A stretch of 64,000 nucleotides of DNA from NCBI RefSeq assembly GCF_008001235.1, contig NZ_CP040751.1, forward strand, positions 1,347,001-1,411,000, in the 5' to 3' direction. The notes beneath the pieces are model-generated. The model was not told where the DNA came from and did not search any database. It saw only the letters and a program-made list of their open reading frames with translations. A program made the position numbers and the translations under genes. Source of the stretch: Salidesulfovibrio onnuriiensis (GTDB lineage Bacteria > Desulfobacterota > Desulfovibrionia > Desulfovibrionales > Desulfovibrionaceae). Shown here piece after piece: positions 26,879 through 37,000 of this stretch (its first letter is position 1; the number at the start of each line of letters is the position of its first letter).

Positions 26879-28264
26879 ATGTCCAACGCACATCTGGCAG
26901 AACCGTTCAAGATCAAGATGGTGGAACCCCTGAGGATGATCTCCCGCGAGGAGCGCGTCCAGGCCATTATCCGGGCCGGGTACAACCCCTTCCTGCTCAA
27001 GTCCGAAGAGGTCTACATCGACCTGCTGACCGACTCGGGCACGGGCGCCATGAGCGACACCCAGTGGGCGGGCCTGATGCTGGGCGACGAAGCCTACGCG
27101 GGCAGCCGCAACTACTACAACCTGGCGGAATCCGTTGAGGAAATCTTCGGCTACAAGTACACCATCCCCACCCACCAGGGCAGGGGAGCCGAGCAGGTGC
27201 TCTTCCCGCAGCTGATCAAGCAGGGCCAGTACGTGCTGGGCAACATGCATTTCGACACCACCAAGGCCCACATCGAACTTTCCGGCGGCCGCGCCCGCAA
27301 CTTCGTCATCGAGGAAGCCTTCGACACCGAGACCTACCATCCGTTCAAGGGCAACTTTGACGTGGAGAAGATGGACGCCTTCATCCGGGAGAAGGGTGCC
27401 GAGAACATCGCCTTCATCCTGGTGACCATCACCTGCAACTCCGCCGGCGGCCAGCCCGTCTCCATGCAGAACGTCAGGGACGTGCGGGCCTGCGCCAAGA
27501 AGCACGGCGTGCGCATGTTCTTCGACTCGGCCCGCTTTGCCGAAAACGCCTACTTCGTGCAGCAGCGCGAGGAAGGCTACGCGGACAAGTCCGTGCGCGA
27601 GATCATCAGGGAGATGTTCTCCTACGGCGAAGGCACCACGGTCAGCGCCAAGAAGGACCCGCTGGTGAACATCGGCGGCCTGCTCTGCTTCAAGGACGAC
27701 GAGGAACTGTTCAAGGCCTGCCAGGCCATGACCGTGCCCATGGAAGGCTTCCCCACCTACGGCGGCCTTGCCGGACGCGACATGGAATGCCTGGCCCGCG
27801 GCCTGCGCGAAGGCACGGAAGAGGACTACCTGGCCTACCGCATCAACCAGGTGAAGTACCTGGGCGACAGGCTGCTGGACGGCGGCGTGCCCATCCAGTA
27901 CCCCACGGGCGGGCACGCGGTATTCGTCGACGCCAAGCGCATGCTGCCGCATATCCCGGCCGACCAGTTCCCGGCACACGCCCTGGCCAACGAGCTGTAC
28001 ATCGAGGGCGGCGTTCGCGGCGTGGAAATCGGTTCCCTGCTGCTGGGCCGCGACCCCGAAACCGGCAAGCAGCAGGCTTCCCCCATGGAACTGCTGCGCC
28101 TGACCATCCCGCGCCGCGTCTATACCTATAACCACATGGACGTGATCGCGGATTCGCTTATCAACATCAAGAACCGCGCCGAGCGGATCACCGGCCTGGA
28201 CTTCACCTACGAGCCGAAGATCCTGCGCCATTTCACCGCGCGCCTGGAGCCGGTGGCGAACTAG
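26879..28264 (+). CDS. tnaA: Tryptophanase (tryptophan indole-lyase)
   Basis: A 461-residue PLP enzyme splitting L-tryptophan into indole, pyruvate and ammonia. The PLP lysine lies in [12 protein letters not shown], with [23 protein letters not shown] and [13 protein letters not shown] all conserved. It is closer to tryptophanase than to tyrosine phenol-lyase: [10 protein letters not shown] has the tryptophanase Asp where the phenol-lyase has Thr, and [12 protein letters not shown] lacks the phenol-lyase Arg. GGAG precedes the ATG. Downstream are an NSS transporter, MetS-like peptide and RidA, together a tryptophan uptake and breakdown unit. Confidence 0.95.
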   Translation: MSNAHLAEPFKIKMVEPLRMISREERVQAIIRAGYNPFLLKSEEVYIDLLTDSGTGAMSDTQWAGLMLGDEAYAGSRNYYNLAESVEEIFGYKYTIPTHQGRGAEQVLFPQLIKQGQYVLGNMHFDTTKAHIELSGGRARNFVIEEAFDTETYHPFKGNFDVEKMDAFIREKGAENIAFILVTITCNSAGGQPVSMQNVRDVRACAKKHGVRMFFDSARFAENAYFVQQREEGYADKSVREIIREMFSYGEGTTVSAKKDPLVNIGGLLCFKDDEELFKACQAMTVPMEGFPTYGGLAGRDMECLARGLREGTEEDYLAYRINQVKYLGDRLLDGGVPIQYPTGGHAVFVDAKRMLPHIPADQFPAHALANELYIEGGVRGVEIGSLLLGRDPETGKQQASPMELLRLTIPRRVYTYNHMDVIADSLINIKNRAERITGLDFTYEPKILRHFTARLEPVAN

Positions 28265-28272
28265 GCACACAC

Positions 28273-28306
28273 AAGGGCATGGCCGAAAACGGCCATGCCC
28301 TTTTTT
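28273..28306 (+). terminator. Terminator or attenuator after tnaA
   Basis: AAGGGCATGGCC pairs perfectly with GGCCATGCCCTT around GAAAAC and is followed by a T-run. It sits between tnaA and the transporter, so partial read-through would set lower transporter expression. Confidence 0.9.
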
Positions 28307-28331
28307 ATACCATCCAACGTGGAGGTACTTC

Positions 28332-29846
28332 ATGAGTCAAGAAAACAGAGACCAGTGGTTGTCGCGAAAAGGGTTCATTTTCGCGTCCGTGGGAGCCGCC
28401 ATCGGCCTCGGCAACCTCTGGAGATTCCCGTTCCAGGCCTATAACAACGGCGGGGGCGCATTTCTCCTGCCCTATTTCTTCGCCCTGCTCACAGCGGGTA
28501 TCCCGCTCATGATCCTGGAATACGGATTCGGGAGCCGCATGCGCGGGGGCGCGGCATGGTCCTTTTCCCGCCTGAACCGCAAGTTCGAATGGCTGGGCTG
28601 GTGGCAGGTCATGATCCCGCTGCTGGTCATGATGTTCTATTCGTCCATCGTGGCCTGGAGCCTGAACTACATGGTCTATTCCCTGGACCTGAGCTGGGGC
28701 GACAATCCCGGCAAGTTCTTCGGGGTGGATTTCCTTCACGTCTCGGATTCGCCCTTCAACCTGGGCGGCGTCAACTGGGGCATCCTGGGCACCACGGTCA
28801 TTGTCTGGGCGGCCAACTGGTTCATCACCAAGAACGGCATTTCCGGCGGCATTGAAAAGGCATCGCGCATCTTCACGCCGCTGCTGCTGGTGCTCATGAT
28901 CTGCTTCATGATCCGGGGCATCACCCTGGAAGGCTCGTCCGTGGGCCTGGACTACCTGTTCAAGCCGGACTTCAGCATCCTGCTGGAGGCCAAGGTCTGG
29001 GTCTCGGCCTATGCGCAGGTCTTCTTCTCGGCCACCCTGGGCGTGGGCGTCATGATCGCCTATTCCAGCTACCTGCCCAAGAAGTCCGACATCGTGAACA
29101 ACGCCTTCCTGACCGTGCTGGCCAACTCCAGCTTCGACCTCATCGCCGGCATCACCGTGTTCAGCACCCTGGGCTTCGTGGCCCATTCCATGGGCGTGGA
29201 CTTCACCGAGGTGGCCAAGGGCGGTCCGGGCATCGCCTTCGTGGCCTTCCCCCAGGCCATTTCCCAGATGCCCTTCGCCAAGAGCTTCATCGGTTTCATG
29301 TTCTTCTTCTGCCTGTTCATCGCCGGGCTGTCCTCGAGCATCTCCATGCTGGAGTCCTTCTGCTGCGCGGCCCTGGACAAGTTCGACATCTCCCGTCCCA
29401 AGCTCATCACCATCGTTTCCGTGCTCGGGTTCGCGGGCTCGGCCCTGTATACCACGGGCGCGGGCGTGCTCATCCTGGACATCGTGGACCATTTCGTGGG
29501 CAACTACGGCATCGCCACCTGCGGGCTTCTGGAAGCCTTTGTCCTGGGCTGGTTCTACAACGCCTCCAGGATGCGCGCCGAGGTGAACGAGTATTCGGAC
29601 TTCAAGATCGGCAAGTGGTGGGAATACTGCATCAAGTACCTGACCCCGGCCGTGCTCGGCTACATGACCATCAGGAACATCATCGAGGAATTCGCCCAAC
29701 CGTACGGCGGCTATCCGGTTGAGGCCGTCATCGCCTTCGGCTGGACCGTTGCCATCGGCATGGTTATAGTGGCGGCCTTATTCATGCGCCGCCGGTGGCG
29801 CGCCGAAATCCCGGGCGCGTGTCCGGCAGGAGGGTACGAATCATGA
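28332..29846 (+). CDS. Sodium-dependent amino-acid transporter (NSS/SNF family)
   Basis: A 504-residue inner-membrane protein with about 11-12 helices. The N-terminal signature is SRKGFIFASVGAAIGLGNLWRFPF with the Na+-site segment, as in TnaT/LeuT-type transporters. It likely imports tryptophan, judged from its position behind tnaA. GGAGG precedes the ATG. The last 4 bases overlap the next small gene (ATGA), which encodes the accessory subunit usual for bacterial NSS carriers. Confidence 0.93.
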   Translation: MSQENRDQWLSRKGFIFASVGAAIGLGNLWRFPFQAYNNGGGAFLLPYFFALLTAGIPLMILEYGFGSRMRGGAAWSFSRLNRKFEWLGWWQVMIPLLVMMFYSSIVAWSLNYMVYSLDLSWGDNPGKFFGVDFLHVSDSPFNLGGVNWGILGTTVIVWAANWFITKNGISGGIEKASRIFTPLLLVLMICFMIRGITLEGSSVGLDYLFKPDFSILLEAKVWVSAYAQVFFSATLGVGVMIAYSSYLPKKSDIVNNAFLTVLANSSFDLIAGITVFSTLGFVAHSMGVDFTEVAKGGPGIAFVAFPQAISQMPFAKSFIGFMFFFCLFIAGLSSSISMLESFCCAALDKFDISRPKLITIVSVLGFAGSALYTTGAGVLILDIVDHFVGNYGIATCGLLEAFVLGWFYNASRMRAEVNEYSDFKIGKWWEYCIKYLTPAVLGYMTIRNIIEEFAQPYGGYPVEAVIAFGWTVAIGMVIVAALFMRRRWRAEIPGACPAGGYES

Positions 29847-29962
29847 GCATTCCCGCAATCACCATGATGGCAGTGGGCTGCACCCTGGTCTGGGGCGGGC
29901 TGCTCGTGTGCCTGCGCATCGCATTGGTAAAGGAAACCGAACGTATCAACCAACCGGAGTAA
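29843..29962 (+). CDS. MetS-like small subunit of the NSS transporter (39 aa)
   Basis: A 39-residue single-helix protein beginning MSIPAITMMAVGCTLVW with helix GGLLVCLRIAL and a short charged tail. This matches the pattern of MetS, the small membrane partner needed by methionine/alanine NSS importers. The ATG overlaps the transporter stop and has GGAGGG 7 bases upstream. ridA starts 3 bases after its stop. It is easily missed because of its size. Confidence 0.82.
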   Translation: MSIPAITMMAVGCTLVWGGLLVCLRIALVKETERINQPE

Positions 29963-29965
29963 CCC

Positions 29966-30343
29966 ATGAAAACCATCATCAGCACCGACAAGGCCCCTTC
30001 CGCCATCGGCCCGTATTCCCAGGCCGTGGCCGCCGCCAACCTCATCTTCGTTTCCGGCCAGCTGCCGCTGGTGCCCGAAACCATGGACTTCTGCGCGGGC
30101 GGCATCCAGGAACAGACCCGCCAGGCCCTGACCAACGCCAAGGCCATTCTGGAAGAAGCGGGCAGCTCACTGGACAAGGTGGTCAAGACCACCGTGCTGC
30201 TCAAGGACATCAAGGACTTTGTGGCCATGAACGAGGTCTATGCACAGTTCTTTGAAAGCGACTGCCCGGCCCGCGCCGCCTATCAGGTGGCCGCGCTGCC
30301 CAAGGACGCGCTTGTTGAAATCGAGCTGATTGCCTTGAAGTAG
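29966..30343 (+). CDS. ridA: RidA-family enamine/imine deaminase
   Basis: A 125-residue RidA protein. Signature segments are APSAIGPYSQAV, IFVSGQLPL and the C-terminal CPARAAYQVAALPKDALVEIE with the key Arg. RidA hydrolyses reactive 2-aminoacrylate and related imines. That fits the operon, since PLP lyases such as tryptophanase generate 2-aminoacrylate. CGGAG precedes the ATG. Confidence 0.94.
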   Translation: MKTIISTDKAPSAIGPYSQAVAAANLIFVSGQLPLVPETMDFCAGGIQEQTRQALTNAKAILEEAGSSLDKVVKTTVLLKDIKDFVAMNEVYAQFFESDCPARAAYQVAALPKDALVEIELIALK

Positions 30344-30368
30344 GAAATCGGCTTTGCACTCCCTCATG

Positions 30369-30399
30369 GGGCGCTCCGATCGGGGCGCCCTTTGTTTTT
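30369..30399 (+). terminator. Terminator after ridA
   Basis: GGGCGC and GCGCCC arms around about 10 bases are followed by TTTGTTTTT, ending the tna operon. Confidence 0.75.
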
Positions 30400-30428
30400 G
30401 GGGAAAGACTGCGGTGAAAATAGGAATG

Positions 30429-30462
30429 TCCGGCCGGCCGGGATGCACCACGGCCGGCCGGA
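30429..30462. terminator. Strong GC hairpin between ridA and the hydrogenase protease gene
   Basis: TCCGGCCGGCC and GGCCGGCCGGA form a perfect 11-bp stem with a 12-base loop, 22 bases past the stop of the convergent protease gene. There is no long T-run, so its use as a terminator for the hydrogenase operon is likely but not certain. Confidence 0.5.
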
Positions 30463-30484
30463 TCGCTTGAGATATGGGGATGGG

Positions 30485-30976
30485 CTAGATCTCGGTCAAC
30501 TCCTTGACCTTGGCTGCCAGCGCGGGCAGGGCCGCCTCCACTTCCGGGCTGAGCCTCTCGTCCATCTCGTCCGGAATGTACCCGGTCTGGACGACCACGA
30601 TTTTCACTTCCATGGTGGTGTTGTCCTGCAGGTCCTTGAGCATGTTGACCGTGGGGAACATGTGGATGGAAAAGTCGCTGATCTTTTTCGGGTCCATGGA
30701 GTCGATGTCGATCTCCCAAAATTCGCCCGGTGTCCTGCCCGATTCCGTGGTGGCGTCCACGATGATGACACGCTTGGGGGGCGTGGGCGCGTTGATGAGG
30801 TCAAAGAGGATCGTCCGGATGGACGTGCCCACGTCCAGGAGCGCCACGTCCTCCGGGACGTCCGGGTCCCGTTCCAGCAGCTCGACCACCCTGGGCCCGG
30901 CCGCGTCGTCGCCGATGAGGATGTTGCCGCAGCCGAACACGACCACCCTCGAGGAAAACATTTTCGACCAATCCAT
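30485..30976 (-). CDS. Hydrogenase maturation endopeptidase (HyaD/HycI family)
   Basis: A 163-residue protease that removes the C-terminal tail of the hydrogenase large subunit after Ni insertion. VVVFGCGNILIGDDAAGPRV contains the Ni-binding acidic residue; RVIIVDAT and the central His (FSIHMFP) follow. It is the last gene of the hdr-mvh operon, 201 bases after mvhA. Its substrate should be the tail of MvhA after SCATH. Confidence 0.92.
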   Translation of the reverse strand: MDWSKMFSSRVVVFGCGNILIGDDAAGPRVVELLERDPDVPEDVALLDVGTSIRTILFDLINAPTPPKRVIIVDATTESGRTPGEFWEIDIDSMDPKKISDFSIHMFPTVNMLKDLQDNTTMEVKIVVVQTGYIPDEMDERLSPEVEAALPALAAKVKELTEI

Positions 30977-31128
30977 TCAAATACCGCCTGTTGCCGTGCG
31001 GGCATGGGCTTCCATTTTCCGCACGCGATTAAGAGATGATTCGTTCGGGGCACTCGCTCCCGGATGTTTCCCCGTCATGCTCCCATGCCGGGAGCGCGGA
31101 GCCCTGCGGCAGGTGCGCCCGGGAACAA

Positions 31129-31158
31129 CAGGGGACCGCCGTTTCCGGCGGCCCCCTG
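31129..31158. other. Long GC hairpin between mvhA and the protease gene
   Basis: CAGGGG-ACCGCC pairs with GGCGG-CCCCCTG around GTTTC. No T-run follows on the minus strand, so it looks like an mRNA-stabilising or processing hairpin that could lower expression of the downstream protease. The rest of this 201-base gap shows nothing else. Confidence 0.45.
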
Positions 31159-31177
31159 GGTTATGCGGTTCGCAGCA

Positions 31178-32623
31178 TTATTTGCTGTAGGTGTCCAGGA
31201 CTTCGCCCTTGGAGTTCATGATCTTCACTTCCATGGCCATACCGCCATCCAGGCGGTGGGTAGCGCAGGACATTCACGGGTCGTAGGCGCGTACCGCCAT
31301 TTCAATGAGGTTCATGACCTCCTCGTCGTAGTTGCCGTCCTTGATGACGGCCTTGGCGGCCTGCTTGATGGACAGGTTCATGCCGGCGTTGTTGTGGGTG
31401 GTGCCGACAATGAGGTTGGCCATCTCGACCATGCCGTCGCTGTCCGTCTTGTAATGATGGATCAGCGTTCCGCGCGGGGCCTCGACACAGCCCACGCCTT
31501 CTCCGGCGCGGGGCTTGATGCCGGTTGCGCGGATGTCGCGGCCGGTGATGTCCGGGTCGTTCAGCAGGTCTTCCGCCCGCTCGCAGCACTGGACCAGCTC
31601 GATGAGGCGCGCCCAGTGGTAGAGCAGGGTCAGGTGGGCCGGACGGCCGAATTCCTTGCGGAAGATCTCCAGTTCCTTCTGGGCCAGGGGCGTCTTCATC
31701 TGATCGCAGACGTTGATGCGCGCCAGGCAGTTGGAACGGTAGACGCCCACGGGGTCGTTCTCGTCCAGTTTGATGCCGCCCGCCTTCTTGATGTAGGGGA
31801 ACTTCAGGTAGGACCAGTCTTCCACATGTTCCGCAATGTAATTCATGTATTCGGAATATGCGAACTGGTCGTACTGTCCGTCCATGTCCATGAGGCGGAG
31901 CTCACCGTCGTAAAGCTCCAGGGAGCCGTCGCCGTCCACGGTTCCGATGTAGCCGGAGGGAAAGACGCCCAGCGTCTTCACGGCTTCCAGGTACTTCGGG
32001 AACACGTTTTCGCGTGCGAACTTGATGGTGAACAGGCAGAAGTCCTTGGCTTCCCTGACCACTTCGAGGAGTTCCTTGCGTTCGTCCTCGAGCAGGGGCT
32101 TGGAAAAGCCGCCGACAACCGCGGCAATGGGGTGGATGACCTTTCCGGCGAACTTTTCGAGCGCCATCTGGGTTTTGTAGCGCATATGCACCACCTGCTT
32201 GGCTAGGTCCGGGACAGCGCCCACGACGCCGACCACGTTGCGCACGGAGAAGTCCGCACCCGGGCCGAGGACGAAGTCCGGAGCGGCCAGGAAGTAGAAG
32301 TGCAGGATCTTGTCCGGGATGTAGGCCAGCATCTGGCACAGCTCGCGGAGCTTTCTGCCGGTGGTGGGCACCTCGGCCCCCAGGCACAGGTCGGCGGCCT
32401 TGTTGGACGCCAGGTGGTGCTGCCAGGGGCAGATGCCGCAGATGCGGTTGACGATACGGGACACCTCTTCCACGGGGCGTCCCACCACAAACTTTTCAAA
32501 TCCGCGCAGCGACATGACCAGCATGCGGGCGTCGGCAACGTTGCCGTTGTCGTCGAGCATGACCTCGAACCCGGCATGCCCCTCGATGCGCGTGATGGGG
32601 GCGACTCTAAGCGTTTTGCTCAT
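31178..32623 (-). CDS. mvhA: [NiFeSe] hydrogenase large subunit MvhA with selenocysteine (U450)
   Basis: A 481-residue group-3-type large subunit if the TGA at 31274-31276 is read as selenocysteine. The proximal motif RICGICPWQHH lies near residue 61. The distal motif reads DP-U-MSCATH, with U at the first Ni-ligand cysteine position. After the usual processing site at CATH a tail of about 25 residues (RLDGGMAMEVKIMN onward) ends at TAA 31178-31180. Such a tail is expected because the operon encodes its protease. If the TGA were a true stop, the protein would lose two Ni ligands and be dead. AAGGAGG precedes the ATG. With MvhG and MvhD it would feed H2 electrons to HdrA. Confidence 0.92.
31241..31257 (-). 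promoter_or_regulatory. Candidate SECIS hairpin of mvhA
   Basis: On the minus strand ACCGCC and GGCGGT pair around TGGAT. The loop begins exactly 22 nt after the TGA codon, as in the mvhD and hdrC-hdrB hairpins of this operon. A bacterial SECIS lies inside the coding region just after the UGA and recruits SelB. Confidence 0.75.
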
Positions 32624-32634
32624 TTATGCCTCCT

Positions 32635-33570
32635 TTAACCCAGTTTTTTCAGGACACCATGCGCGCCGCTGAAACGGCAGAGGTATCCCCGGCGATCCGG
32701 CACGCCCGCCGGGTCGTACCCGACGGAGGCTAGTGCGCCCATGTAGTCGACAAGAGGCATTCTGTCTTCGCGGACCGGGCCGTAGCAGCCGCGGCAGGGC
32801 ACGCGGGCGCTGATGCAGCGCGGCGCGGCTCCCGTCATGCCGGCGCAGCCGGCCCTGGTCACGGGACCGAGACACAGGAAGCCTTGTTCCAGAAGGCAAC
32901 GCATTTCGCTGACGGGCTTTTCCGGATCGTATTCCGGGGCCTCGAGCATGCGCTTGATGTCGCCAATTCCCTTTTTGCTTTCCCGGATCGTGGGACAGGT
33001 GTCGCACACGGATTTGGTCGGCAGCTCGAGCACATTCTTGTCGTCCAGCAGGGACAGAATGGCGGCCGCGATCCAGTCGGGATGCGGCGGGCAGCCGGGG
33101 AGCTTGAGGTCTACCTTGACGTGCTCGTCAAGGGCGGAACACTTCTCAAGCATGGCCGGGATATGGTTGTTTTCGGTATCCGGGTCCGGACCCGCCTCCG
33201 TGGTCGGGGACTCACGGTAGGAGAAGTCGCGGATCTCCTCGTTGGAGTACATGTTGGCCAGCCCGGGGATGCCGCCGTCGGTGGCGCAGGTTCCCAGGGC
33301 GATGAGGATGTCCACGCTTTCGCGCATCTTCTTCAGGACCTCGAGGTGCTCCTCGTTCTTCACGCCGCCGGAGACGATGCCCACGGTGGCTTTGGGGATC
33401 TCGAGTTCCGTACCCTCACCGGTCTGGCCGTAGTACTTCTTGTCTATCAGAACCGGTATATGGACGAATTCCAGGGAAGGCAGGAGATCCACCAGAACAT
33501 CGCCGATGTTCAGGATGGCGATCTCGCAACCGGAGCAGGAGTTCAGCCACTCTTCTGCAATCTTGACCAC
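32635..33570 (-). CDS. mvhG: Hydrogenase small subunit MvhG
   Basis: A 311-residue Fe-S small subunit. Proximal-cluster ligands are visible in WLNSCSGCEIAILN near residue 12, the GTCATDGGIPG segment and LKLPGCPPHPDW. Further cysteines follow in CDTCPT, FLCLGPVTRAGCAG and VPCRGCYGP. It transfers electrons from the MvhA Ni site to MvhD/HdrA. Translation starts at GTG 33570 with CCGGAGG upstream. All cluster positions remain Cys; this is the only one of the five structural genes without an in-frame TGA. Confidence 0.93.
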   Translation of the reverse strand: MVKIAEEWLNSCSGCEIAILNIGDVLVDLLPSLEFVHIPVLIDKKYYGQTGEGTELEIPKATVGIVSGGVKNEEHLEVLKKMRESVDILIALGTCATDGGIPGLANMYSNEEIRDFSYRESPTTEAGPDPDTENNHIPAMLEKCSALDEHVKVDLKLPGCPPHPDWIAAAILSLLDDKNVLELPTKSVCDTCPTIRESKKGIGDIKRMLEAPEYDPEKPVSEMRCLLEQGFLCLGPVTRAGCAGMTGAAPRCISARVPCRGCYGPVREDRMPLVDYMGALASVGYDPAGVPDRRGYLCRFSGAHGVLKKLG

Positions 33571-33583
33571 TTTCTACCTCCGG

Positions 33584-34003
33584 TTATGCTGCCTGTTTCT
33601 TGCTCGGGTTGGGGCCAAGTTCCTTGATCTTCTCGGTGAACCTGGTGACCACTTCCGCGAAGCGCGGGGCTTCCGCGGAGGAAACCCATTCGAGGGCGAA
33701 GCGTTCGGGATCGATTCCGAGATCCTCCAGAACGAGCTTTGCGCCTTCTGCCCTAGCCAATGCTTTATTATTACCATCCAGGTAATGACACTCGCCGAGG
33801 TGTCAGCCCATGACGATGACGCCGTCCGCGCCATTGTTCAGGGCATCCACAACGAGGTCCGGATGGACCATCCCGGAGCACATTACCCGCACGGCGCGCA
33901 TGTTCGGCGGATACTGGAGGCGGGAAACGCCTGCCAGGTCTCCACCGGCGTATGCACACCAGTTGCAGAGGAAGCCGATGATGGTCGGTTCAAAGTCAGC
34001 CAT
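33584..34003 (-). CDS. mvhD: MvhD electron-transfer subunit with selenocysteine (U67)
   Basis: A 139-residue [2Fe-2S] protein, the normal MvhD length, if the TGA at 33803-33805 is read as selenocysteine. The N-terminus has GFLCNWCAYAGGDLAGVSR and VMCSGMVHPDLV. The family motif GCHxGDCHY appears as MG-U-HLGECHYLDGNNKA, and the frame continues without a stop to TAA at 33584-33586. MvhD passes electrons from hydrogenase to HdrA. Read as a stop, the TGA would leave only 66 residues and an open but orphan tail. AAGGAG precedes the ATG. Confidence 0.93.
33770..33786 (-). promoter_or_regulatory. Candidate SECIS hairpin of mvhD
   Basis: ATTACC and GGTAAT pair around TGGAT, the same loop as in mvhA, with the loop starting 22 nt after the TGA. 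The AT-rich stem in a GC-rich gene suggests the structure, not codon use, has been kept. Confidence 0.75.
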
Positions 34004-34018
34004 TCTCGATGCTCCTTG

Positions 34019-37000
34019 TTAGCTGATTCCTTCCAAGGCGGAGTACACCTGGGCCTTGAGCTGTTCCATGGTGAAGCCGCTGACGTTCACGCCGCCCTTG
34101 GGGCAGGTGGCCATGCACACGCCGCAGCCCTTGCACAGGGCCTTGTCCGTGAAGATCCTGCGGTGCGCCTTGCCCTTGTCATCCTCGTAGTCTTCGAGCT
34201 TGATGGCGTTGTACGGGCAGGTGTCCACGCACAGGGCGCAGCCGTCGCATTTTTCGGTGACCACGCTCTTGATGGAGTCGAGAGGCATCTCGGTCCGGGC
34301 GAGCAGGACGCCGGCGCGGCTGGTCGCGGCCTGGGCCTGCGCAACGGCTTCGTCGATGGGCTTCGGGTAGTGGCACAGGCCGGCGACGAACAGGCCGTCC
34401 ACGGACATGTCCACGGGACGCAGCTTGGGGTGGGCTTCGGTGATGAAGCCGTCTTCACCCACGGAGCACTTGTACAGCTCGACCAGTTCCTCGGTCTGGT
34501 TGGGCACGATGGCCGTGGCCAGCACGAGGTAGTCGGCGCCGATCTCCAGCGGACGATCCAGGATGTGGTCGGTGGCGGTGACTTTCACGCCGCTGCCGCC
34601 CGCCGCAACCCGGGGCTTGTTGTCCAGGGTGTACTTGATGAAGATGACACCGAGCTTGCGGGCCTTGGTGTACAGGTCTTCGCGCAGCCCGAAGGTGCGG
34701 ATGTCCCGGTTCAGGACATACACGTTCATTTCGGGCTTCATTTCCTTGAGCCGGATGGCCGATTCCACGGTGTGGGTACAGCAGACGCGGCTGCAGTACG
34801 GCCGGTCGGAATCGCGGGAGCCCACGCACTGGATGAAGACGACGCTGTCGGCGTTTTTGGCCTGGCCGGATTCGATGAGGGCATCGAATTCCAGGTGGGT
34901 CTTCACCGCGTCGTTTTCGCCGTAGAGGTACTCGTTCGGCTTGTATTCGCGTGCGCCGGTGGCCACGACGGCCACGCCGTATTTCACGGCCTTGGACTGG
35001 CCGTCCACGTTCACCTCGCTGACGAAGTTGCCGACGGAACCGACGGCGGTCTTCAGCGCGGCCTTCTTGAGGACGGTGATCCTGTCATGGTTTTCCACCT
35101 TGCCGATCATGGCCTGCAGCTCGGGCTTGATGGCCTCGCCGCGCCAGGTCTCGGACAGGGACCAGGCGTTGCCGCCCAGGGTGTCGCTCTTTTCGAGCAG
35201 CACCACGTCGTAGCCCATGTCGGCGATGCCGAGGGCCGACGTCATGCCGGACATGCCGCCGCCGATGACCAGCGCCTTCTGGGTGACGTCCACGGACATC
35301 TTTTCCAGGGGCTGCAGGATGGCCGCCTTGGCAACCGCCATGCGGACCTGGTCCTTGGCCTTTGCCGTGGCATTTTCGGGGTCGTTCTGATGGACCCAGC
35401 TGTTCTGGTTCCTGATGTTGGCCATTTCAACGAGGTACTCGTTGAGCCCGGCTTCCCTCAGGGTGTCCTTGAACAGGGGCTCGTGGGTGCGCGGCGTGCA
35501 CGCGGCCACCACGATGCGGTTCAGGCCGTGCTCCTTGATCTTCCCGGCAATGATCTCCTGGGTGTCGGTGGAGCAGGTGAACAGGTTGTTTTCCACAAAG
35601 ACCACGTTGGGCAGGGTGGCGGAATAGTCGCAGACCGCCTTCACGTCCACGGTGCCGGCGATGTTCGTGCCGCAGGAGCAGACGAAAACGCCGATGCGCG
35701 GTTCCTGGCCCGAGATGTCGGTCTCGGCGGGATAGGTTTTTTCCTGGGTAAGGGTGCCGCGGGCCTCCGCCAGGGTGACGGCCGCGCCCGCTGCCGCGGA
35801 GGATGCGTCCGTGACGGCCTGGGGGATGTCCATGGGAGCGTGGAACGCGCCCGAAGCGTAGATGCCGTCCCTGGAGGTCAGCACCGGGGTGAAGCTGGAG
35901 GTTTCGGCAAAGCCGTACTTGTTCAGCTTGAATCCCAGCTTGCCGGACAGGTCCTTGGCGTCCTTGGGAGCTTCGAGGCCGATGGACAGAACGACCATGT
36001 CGAACTCTTCGCTGACCATCTGTCCCTTCTTGTCGGCGTACTCAATGATGGCGCCCTTGCCGTCGGGGCCGGGCAGAATGGTGTGGGGCCGTGCCTGCAC
36101 GAAGTTCACACCGCTCTTTTTTGCGCCTTCGTAGTACTTCTCGAACTCCTTGCCGTGGCTGCGGATGTCCATGTACAGAATGGTCTGTTCACAGGGGCCG
36201 GTGGTATGTTCGGCCGTCATCAGGCTCTGCTTGATGGCGTACATGCAGCACACGCTGGAGCAGAATCCGTTTCCGCAGCGATTTTCGTCGCGGGAGCCCA
36301 CGCACTGGAGCCACGCGATCTTGGAGGGTTCCTTCTTGTCCGACGGGCGAACCAGGTGCCCCATGCAGGGACCGTTCGCCGAGAGCAGGCGTTCGTATTC
36401 GAGGCTGGTTACGACATCGGCTGCCTTGTCATAGTACAGGTAGTCGTAACCGGAAGGATCGAACGCCTTGAAGCCCGGTGTCAGGATCATGGAACCGACG
36501 TTCAGTTCGACGATTTCTTCCTTGTCGCCGAAATTGACGGCCTGTGTGGGACATGCCTTTTCGCACGCGCCGCACTTGCCTTTCTGGATCATGATGCAGT
36601 TGTTGGGATCGATGGCATATTTGAGCGGTACGGACTGGCCATATGGAATGTATATGGCTTTGCGCTTGTCCGTTCCCTCGTTGTATTCGCTATCGACTTT
36701 CTTGGGACATTTCGCGGCGCATTCGCCGCACGCGATACATTTGTCCATGTCCACGTAGCGGGGGGATTTCCTCACGGTGACCGTGAAGTTGCCTTCCTCG
36801 CCGGAAACGCCTTGTACCTCTGCCAGAGTATGTAACTCGATATTCAAGTGCCGACCGCACTCAACCAACTTGGGCGAGAGTATTCACATCGCGCAGTCGT
36901 TGGTCGGGAAGGTCTTGTCCAGCTGGGCCATGACGCCACCAATGCCGGCACTCTTCTCGACGAGATGCACATAATAACCGGAGTCGGCCAAATCGAGAGC

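Noticed and set aside
26879..28264. Tyrosine phenol-lyase as identity of the PLP lyase
   Set aside because: The residues separating the two enzymes (Asp in FDTT, and VEIG in place of the MERG Arg) match tryptophanase.
33440..36835. A 1131-codon open frame on the plus strand opposite hdrA and mvhD
   Set aside because: It is a shadow frame produced by GC-rich codon bias opposite a clearly conserved flavoprotein; its product is low-complexity His/Gly/Val-rich without any domain.
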